Shown here: positions 57,510 to 64,000 of the stretch, piece by piece
Layout of the letters: each line of letters starts with the position of its first letter
Numbering within the stretch: the first letter of the stretch is position 1
Source: Acephala macrosclerotiorum
Lineage: Eukaryota > Ascomycota > Leotiomycetes > Helotiales > Mollisiaceae
Direction: 5' to 3'
DNA: 64,000 nucleotides
NCBI GenBank assembly: GCA_014904845.1
Contig: MU119445.1
Coordinates: 1 to 64,000, forward strand
Translations under genes and position numbers: made by a program
The notes under the pieces: generated by a model
The model's input: only the letters and a program-made list of their open reading frames with translations
The model's database searches: none
Told to the model about the DNA's origin: nothing

Positions 57510-59187
57510 GCTGAACACTTAGTACTAGAATTGGATGGGCAAAGCTTGGAAGGCTGCGGGTGTGGGAGACTAAACGTATTGAAGCTGATATTTAATTTGA
57601 GCCGGAAGTCCTAGTGCTACAGTAGCACATATTCTAATAAAAGTCCAACGAAGTTTTCAGACTTTTTCCGAAAGGTGACCACGCTTTTGCAGCTGTGTTT
57701 ATACCTCATAATTCCGGTCCAGCATTCTAGCGCAGATTCCGTTACTGGTCTCAAGGTATGATGATGATAATTCATTTATAGTCCGCGGCTGCCGTTAGGC
57801 AATTGGACTTACATGGCCGTAGGGCTCAGGCCCCCCCCTCGAAGGGAGGGAAGAGCTCGCAAGCCATGTTTATCAGTACTATGGATCACTCCTATATACA
57901 TCGCTGCTCTGGGCTGCTTTTCTCGAGGCCGCGCCCGAACCAAAAAGAAAAAAAAAAAAAAAAAAAAAAGAGGCCTTTCCTACGAAAGTGCCTATATTCT
58001 TGCTTGCCAACTGGCTCCTACGTCCTTGCTCTGTCAAGCATATAAAATTCCCTAAATGCTTTTTGCTTGCTCGAAGGGTTTACGCCCAGTAGGCTTACTA
58101 GATAGTTTTTCCTTGGCGCTCCTAAAAGCCCTTTTTTGTCCTCTTCCCGCCCTCCCTTTCGTTCGATCGTCGTTTGGGTGAGGGGTGTTATGTTGGGTGG
58201 CGTCCGCCAGGATACTGGATATTGTCTCGTCGAGGAAGTCAGTTTAAAATGAAAGGTCTGTTTTAAATCCTTAGTTTTATAAAAGCTTAATCGTTTAGTA
58301 GCCCTTAGCTTAGAGCTTATAACTACTAACCCAGTGCCGGGAACCCCAATCTGTTAGATGCCGCAGTGAAACGGTCTTACAGTAAGCTTACAGTCGGGCC
58401 ACGCATCACTCAGCAGTCCCTGCTTTACCCACTGGCCCACGCATCACTGACAGTCTCTGCTCTGCCTTTAGCCTCTGGCCCATCCCCTTCCCCACTCTTT
58501 CTCCACCCCTGCATCTCCCCAGTCCTCTCCCTCCTCATTGGTTTGTTGTCTCTCGATACTCGGTGAGTCACTCGAGTGACGTGTCTAGGAGAACGCTTAA
58601 CAAGCAAGGCCCAGCATTCTCAGGGTTTATCGTAAGCCCCTTATATCCATATCCTCAGTCGAGATTGTCCTTTTCGGTGTAAAATGTGAGGGAAAACAGT
58701 GTTCGGCGGAGCACTGTCTACTGCTTTTAAAAGGGTGATCGTCTTCGTCTCGGCGATTCGAGGTCAAACTTAAAGCCCAAGGCTCAAGGGTTTTATCAAA
58801 TAGATCGTGTTTTTGTCTGGTTTTGGCTCTCTCCTCTGCTAATAGCGGTTTGTCGTAAACGTAGTAGCAAAGAGCGTCAACGACGTCGATAATTGTATAT
58901 TTTGTTGATAAACCTTCTTTCTAAACTGCGGGCAGTTTAGGGCTCCAAACATAGTTCCAAAATCAAGTTTTCCAGCGTGAACTTGTAAAAAGACCATTTT
59001 CAAAAATTTTGGAAAAATGTATAGGAAGGTTGCTGGTCGAGGTAGGGATTGCCCAAATGGGAAAGATCCCGGATCACGTGAATTGGCAAGGCTTCAGTTC
59101 TCGAATGTTTGCTTCAACAACACCGACCCTCTCCAGCCTTGTTCAAAAAAGCTTCGAAAGCTGCATTCTGCCGCGACCCTGCGAGTA
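57510..59187. other. gene-free interval with poly-A tract and short direct repeats
   Basis: A 22-base A run occupies 57948-57969, and GC-rich words flank it. At about 58,397-58,470 two adjacent ~37-bp imperfect copies start GGCC(C)ACGCATCACT. A small hairpin GTGCTACAGTAGCAC lies near 57,615. The in-frame extension upstream of the BTB gene (ATG 59017) is not preferred. There is no other gene evidence. Confidence 0.5.
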
Positions 59188-60232
59188 ATGGCGGGGACCA
59201 CTACCTTCTTCGACCCCGATGGTGACCTGCGCCTCGTTGTTGGCAGTGAACTCGGCCCCGCCGAGAAACGCGACTTCGTCGTATGTTCCAGGACACTTTC
59301 TCGAGCAACGAGAGTCCTCAAAACCATGCTCTACGGACCCTACCGAGAAGCCAGAGCGGCCGGGAATTCGGGAGAAGAATGGCTTGTTGAGTTGCCTGAG
59401 GATAAACCAGCTGCGTTGAAGATCCTGCTTTACATCATCCACGCTCAATATTCGCACGTTCCAGAACAAATCTCTTTGAACGATCTCTACGACATACTTG
59501 TAGTATCTCAGAAGTATGACATGACTCATGGCCTCAGACCGTGGGCGAAGTCCTGGTTCGACCCTCATGCACAACCTTCCAAATTGACAAGCAATTTGCG
59601 TTTGTTGGGCGTAGCCTGGGAACTCGGCGACCGGGTTGTCTTCAGTGGTGTTGCAAGAATGATTGTCATAGGGTCCGAAGCTGACGCCGAAGGCCGCTTG
59701 CTTGACTCGGAGAAAGTGGCGTTCGAGGACTACCAAATTCTTGGACCGGCGGATATTATTGGTAAGTGGAGAATGTCCATAGCATTAATCTCACACCAGA
59801 CTTCTGATTCATATCTTCACAGGAATCATGACTCGGAGTCGCCAACAAGTCATCAAAAACATTCTTCAAATGTTGGGAGATTGTATCCGGAACCTACAGA
59901 CCAGCAGCAGCCGATCTCGAAGATGCGTCAAACCCCACCAACGCGGAGATGTTTGCGATGCTATGACTCTCGGCTCAATCATACTATTTCTCCCAAGCCT
60001 TGAGCTTCAAAGCAGTTGGGCCGAGGCGAAGATCGAATCCTACCCGCAAAGTATCGAACATTTGCTGAACGTCATTGAAGGTATCAAGGCGGTCAGGCTT
60101 TTTGATGATCATATCTTATGTGATCCAGTACCCGCATTGGTCAAAAACGCTAAGGCCCTAAGCTTGGGGAGTCTCGTCACAGAGGCACATACATTGCGTC
60201 TTGCCAAGCAAAGGGAGAAAACCGGGTTGTAG
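59188..60232 (+). CDS. BTB/POZ-domain protein
   Basis: Exons 59188-59761 and 59823-60232 (intron GTAAGT...TTCACAG) give 327 aa. Residues 1-110 show a BTB fold pattern: FFDPDGDLRLVVGS, FVVCSRTLSRATRVLKTMLY, WLVELPEDKPAALKILLYII (the 'L.eDdp.a...lL.yiY' motif), and LYDILVVSQKYDMTHGLRPW. This is the typical fungal 'BTB then helical C-domain' class of unknown partners. No MATH, Kelch or BACK repeat is evident. An earlier in-frame ATG at 59017 would add 57 residues before the domain. ATG 59188 is chosen because the domain begins directly behind it. It may be a protein-protein adaptor, perhaps for Cullin-3, but that link is only a family-level expectation. Confidence 0.85.
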
Positions 60233-62433
60233 GCAGGCGAGGTGTTATTGCGAAAGTGATGTGGGCGTTTGGAGGGTGCGTTCGCACTATCTGGAGCTTT
60301 TTCCTGTCTAATCTGAAAGTTATTCTGCTATCTTCGATTTTTGCTTGGGGGGTCACTTTCTTTGGAAGGATTGAGAGCTCAGTATCTTCCTATTGGTTGC
60401 CGTTGTAGGTTTCGTTTATGTACGTGAAGGATGAAGATTAGCCTCTCTCAACCTTCTTCAAACGCAGCAGGAATGTTTCTTGCATTAATACCACATCTCT
60501 ATGATTTTGAACTGACGCAGAAAAATGGATGTCAAGTCGAAGCTATGCACGGCTTGCCTATCGATTGTGACACTGATGGAACACATAGATACATACGACG
60601 AACCATACAGCGATCACTATCAAAGCGTCTAGGCTCTGTTTTAGGTAGCTGAAGCCAGCTGTCCTGTCTGCAGGCCGCTCAGTGCTTGCCAATTATTACT
60701 TTGATTTCTCAGATGCGAAAAAATCGAGGCCGCGAAATCTATAGCGACATCAGAAAAGAGTGCCGTTCAAGTGGCGGATTGTGATACCCGAGAGACGCAC
60801 TAGGAGAAGTCGCTTCAGCGGCATTGAGTTCGGCCTCGCCAGCTTTGAACTCTTACTTGATGGATGCATAAGTATCAATAACAAAGAGGTCACTAATAAG
60901 TGGCGAGATGATTACTCAGTTGACTATGGTAACTTGATCAAAATCGGCACTTTATCAATCTAACCAGTCCAAGGTAATGTCTCCTTGTGCAATTGCCACT
61001 TGCCACTGGCGGAATAAAGATGCTAATCATTTACAGGCAATCCATGTTTCGGATTCTACCAACAGCGAACAGTCGTAGCAGGCGGAATTTAGGTAGATTC
61101 AACAGTGCATCAACTCACACTCGAAGTGTAGCTAGTCCACGATCACTGACTTCGCGCCAACTCGGCTTTTACTTTTCGGCACTTCAGACGAACCTACATT
61201 GCGTCTCTAGTTGGCGGGCGATGTTTCGTCTCTTCCCCGCTACCTTACACTTAGTCACTGCTGGGGAAGGCTTCACATCAAGCGCTTGGAGAAGACAAAT
61301 TTACACTAGATGCGGGAGTCGATCGAAATCGCTGAGCTTCCCACTACATTCTAAGATGCAATCAAGTTTACCAGGACACTCGGAGTGAGTTATCTTTGGA
61401 TTGACTCTCTTTGCAATGTTCAAGACTCTATTATCGACTGGCAGAGAGTCCGCTCTTATGGGTGATGTATATAAGTCTGCTCTTTGCAACATTGCAGCCA
61501 CTGCAGCCTCTGACGGAAGCGTCTCGAGGACAGGGAATTAACCCTGGATCCCCTAACGGAGATGATTCTGGGGATCCTGTAGCAGTGTGAGAGGACAAGG
61601 GCGACGAAGTTGACGATACATCCATAACCGAAGAATGTTCGCAAGACAGCCAGAGCCATCGTTGGATGCAGATGCTCTCGAAGAAGGAGGACAACCCATA
61701 GATGACGAGCGATCTCATAAAATACATTCCAAGATAGAGTTAATGCAGGAGATCATGGCACATGGACTGAGACTATCATTACTTTTGTGTAGTCAGTACG
61801 ATTTACAATACACGATCTCGGCGCAAGCCGAGTCGAACATTGTGATGCATACAGTACAACAGTAGTGAGCAAGTAGTGCTCGATAAGTATAAAAGCTTTT
61901 TCGAATGATCCTGATCTCTGTTTTGAGCCCGAAGTGTTCGAGTCCAGCAAAGAGCATCACGTGAAGATGTTTATACTGTTCTTTCTTCGGACTCGCGTTC
62001 ATTCTTGCTACCCTCTACAACCCCAAGCCAGTATAAGATACTAGACTTAAAAACCTATCCTCCAGAGCGGAGGCTACCTTCTGAACTTGCATTGTACACC
62101 CTGAAAGTCACATGTTCCCCCTTGCTCGGGGACCTCGCCTCGCTAATCGCCCGCGTAGATCCCGACCGCCACAATCGGAGACCTTTCACCCCACTTCGCG
62201 CCTCCGCGTCTCCTTCCTTCCCTTCTCTCTAGATTTGTCACTCTTTCTGCATCGGCGACCACGTCTCATGCTACTCTCTCCTCGAACATAAAGCCACATC
62301 TTCTCTTCCTGATCCACCACGAATTTCTTCACCCAAACAAAATACAGCACGACAAACCAAAAAACCTTACCGCGAAGAATTTACCTCGCTGTCAAACCAC
62401 TTCACCTTTCAGAACAACAAGAACTCAATCAAA
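60233..62433. other. 2.2-kb gene-poor interval
   Basis: No frame over 135 codons and none with a domain. The last 300 bases are pyrimidine- and A-rich, as in fungal 5' UTRs, and lead into the small Cys-rich gene. Confidence 0.5.
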
Positions 62434-62878
62434 ATGTGTATGAAAGCTACTTGCGCTACTTGTCGTACGTCATTATCCTCCTTCTTCCTTCTCATTTTAT
62501 TTATTACCTCTCTCGAATGAAATTACGTCACCTGTTCACTTTTCCAACTTCTACCATCATATCAAACTCAAGCAGAATGAGAACAACTACTAACACCCCC
62601 ACAGACAAGATAACCTGGTACGGCTGCGGCAACCACGTCCCAGGAGTCATGGACAGCATTCCAGTTGATGAGAGATGCACTGTACGTCCTTCCTCTCCAT
62701 TCCCTCCTTCCATTATTCTTTCCCTCTATCCCTCTTTCTCCTCTTCTCCCTTCCCATCTCCTCCCACCTTCTCTCTTTCGCAGGTTGGTTTGGATTGAGC
62801 TAACAAGAACGAAAGTGCGAGCCAAAATTCGAGAAAGACGGCAAGCAGTACCCTCCTAAGGCAGCTAGTCCCGCCTGA
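62434..62878 (+). CDS. 56-aa cysteine-rich protein, three exons
   Basis: Exons 62434-62464, 62605-62681 and 62816-62878 sum to 171 nt. The start is MCMKATCATCHKITWYGCGN, then HVPGVMDSIPVDERCTCEP, ending KDGKQYPPKAASPA. Six Cys lie at positions 2, 7, 10, 18, 34 and 36 in a C-x4-C-x2-C-x7-C-x15-C-x-C pattern that could bind zinc. Both introns have CTAAC branch points; the second ends in AAAG. I recall very similar small proteins, of unknown function, across filamentous ascomycetes, so this is probably a conserved housekeeping-type gene. It has no signal peptide, unlike secreted effectors. Exons this short are easily missed by gene finders. Confidence 0.85.
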
Positions 62879-63244
62879 CTAGCCGGGCTGAGCGGTGTCG
62901 CTGGTGGCTTGTGGAAGATGATTGGTGGTGGTGGAAGGGAGAAGAAAGATGGGAAGGGGAAGGGGGGGCTTTGAGAGCGTTGCGAGATGGATTGGTGGGA
63001 GTTGTGGAGCGGGAGGTTGAGGTAGGCGTGGACTTGGGCTGGGTGGAGTTGGGTGCTGGCGGTGAATTGATTGGTGGGATGGGAATTGCTGCCTTTGCTA
63101 AGATTTGGAGGTGTTGAGGATGAACTCGCTATCACAAAATAGCGATGGCAAAAATCGCTGATCATGAAAATTATTCTATCGTACTCTATGCGTCGTGTAT
63201 CATCTACTCTGCTCTAAGAACCCAGTCAAAGTCTAGCGGAACCT
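62879..63244. other. convergent intergenic region
   Basis: 3' regions of the small Cys-rich gene (+) and the flavin oxidoreductase (-). A short stem (ATAGCGAT...ATCGCTGA) lies near 63,138-63,161. Nothing else was seen. Confidence 0.5.
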
Positions 63245-64000
63245 CTAGATCGTACTCCCCTTAACAAACTGCGCTCTGCCATACTGCTGCGGCCACTGAA
63301 CCTTCACCCCAAGTCTATAAGCAACCTTGAGCACCCATTCCGGCTCCCTCAAAAACTGTCTCGCCACAAGCACGATATCCGCCTTCGCCCTCGCTCCCTG
63401 CTCATCCTCAATCTCCACCACCCTCCCCGCTCCCTCCGTTCCCTCAACTTTCCCATCTGTCCCCTCCTTCTCCCCTTCCACGCTCTTCCCATTCTCAACA
63501 ATAGCCTTAGCAGCCTCAGCTTCGGTAATCATACCCACAGCCCCGATAAGCAGGCTGGTGATGCCAGAAGAGTAAAGCGCAGAACGGATTTGACCTGCGA
63601 TACCGACTTGGAAGTTGTTATATGGTGTGATGCGTTGTTTTTCGTTATTGCCGCCTGAACTGACATCTAGGAGATCAACTCCCAATGCTGGCAACAATTT
63701 GGCGAGGCGGATTGTGTCTTCGACTTTCCAGCTGTCTGGCTCTCCGGACTCTTCCATCCATTCCGTCGAGGAAACTCGAACCAAAAGAGGCATTCCTTTA
63801 GGAATAACTTCTCTCACAATCTTGACGACATCCACCAAAAGTCTAATTCGATTCTCGAAACTCCCTCCATAGTCATCGGTTCTTCGATTCGAGATCGGAG
63901 AAAGAAACGAGGAGATCAAATACCCATGCGCACCATGAATCTCAATAACATCCACCCCCGCCTCCACCGCCCTCTTCGCCGAATCCCTAAACCCATTCAC
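63245..64000 (-). CDS. Old Yellow Enzyme-family NADH:flavin oxidoreductase, 3' part
   Basis: Only the last ~251 codons lie inside the window; the N-terminal half continues beyond base 64000. The frame begins within the barrel: [20 protein letters not shown], then [13 protein letters not shown] (the family signature around the FMN/substrate site), [31 protein letters not shown], and near the end [11 protein letters not shown] and PQQYGRAQF. The layout is closest to the YqjM/class-III type. Between the MITEAEAA helix and the phosphate-binding VARQFLREP strand there is an extra ~37-residue Glu/Gly/Lys-rich loop. These FMN enzymes reduce activated C=C bonds with NAD(P)H. The apparent start at 63998 is not the true start. 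Confidence 0.93.
   Translation of the reverse strand: MNGFRDSAKRAVEAGVDVIEIHGAHGYLISSFLSPISNRRTDDYGGSFENRIRLLVDVVKIVREVIPKGMPLLVRVSSTEWMEESGEPDSWKVEDTIRLAKLLPALGVDLLDVSSGGNNEKQRITPYNNFQVGIAGQIRSALYSSGITSLLIGAVGMITEAEAAKAIVENGKSVEGEKEGTDGKVEGTEGAGRVVEIEDEQGARAKADIVLVARQFLREPEWVLKVAYRLGVKVQWPQQYGRAQFVKGSTI

Noticed and set aside
59017..59187. Longer start for the BTB gene
   Set aside because: It is possible, but the extra 57 residues are low-complexity and precede a domain that begins right at ATG 59188.

Overview
The window looks like nuclear DNA of a filamentous ascomycete (Pezizomycotina). Genes carry many short GT-AG introns of about 45-75 nt with CTAAC-like branch points. Typical fungal families are present: HET, Zn2Cys6 regulators, Clr5, RTA1, S1/P1 nuclease, HSPA12-like Hsp70, and STAND-type N-terminal domains. 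Tc1/pogo- and MITE-like elements are also present, and at least one has the AT-skewed look of repeat-induced point mutation (RIP). A Leotiomycete is my best guess, at low confidence. No tRNA, rRNA or CRISPR was recognised.

Layout. 0-10 kb: AT-rich satellite, a Clr5/ankyrin gene, a gene-poor stretch with two MITEs that have TWA target duplications, and a DUF2235 hydrolase. 10-22 kb: a gene graveyard. It holds a GST fragment, a monocarboxylate-transporter-like MFS gene, a Zn2Cys6 regulator split by a 1.8-kb Fot1/pogo-like transposon, a type-B carboxylesterase and a HET gene, each with stops or frameshifts. 24-33 kb: an intact POT peptide transporter, a secreted S1/P1 nuclease, an unknown 222-aa protein and an RTA1-like membrane protein with an apparent 1-nt lesion. 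34-38.6 kb: a minisatellite, a Zn2Cys6 regulator with a stop at a splice junction, a truncated GMC oxidoreductase and a GNAT acetyltransferase. 39.6-54 kb: a run of large regulatory/ATPase-type genes: a P-loop-less NACHT-like protein divergent from an AAA+ ATPase, a proline-rich protein with a STAND-type N-terminal domain, and a single-pass membrane protein divergent from an Hsp70-like ATPase. 54.6-64 kb: an inverted-repeat element, an MFS sugar transporter, a BTB protein, a conserved 56-aa cysteine-rich protein and the 3' part of an Old Yellow Enzyme.

Gene models were built by hand from splice signals. The exon sums of the intact multi-exon genes are multiples of three. For three broken genes (transporter, split regulator, HET) the length differs from a multiple of three by exactly the one-base frameshift seen. 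Clean frames elsewhere argue that the lesions are real decay, although homopolymer sequencing errors remain possible for individual indels.

The 10-19.6 kb set (transporter and regulator divergent, esterase convergent, GST nearby) looks like a small uptake/ester-hydrolysis cluster that has died. The 39.6-54 kb set resembles fungal self/non-self or signalling genes, but no joint function is demonstrated by sequence alone.
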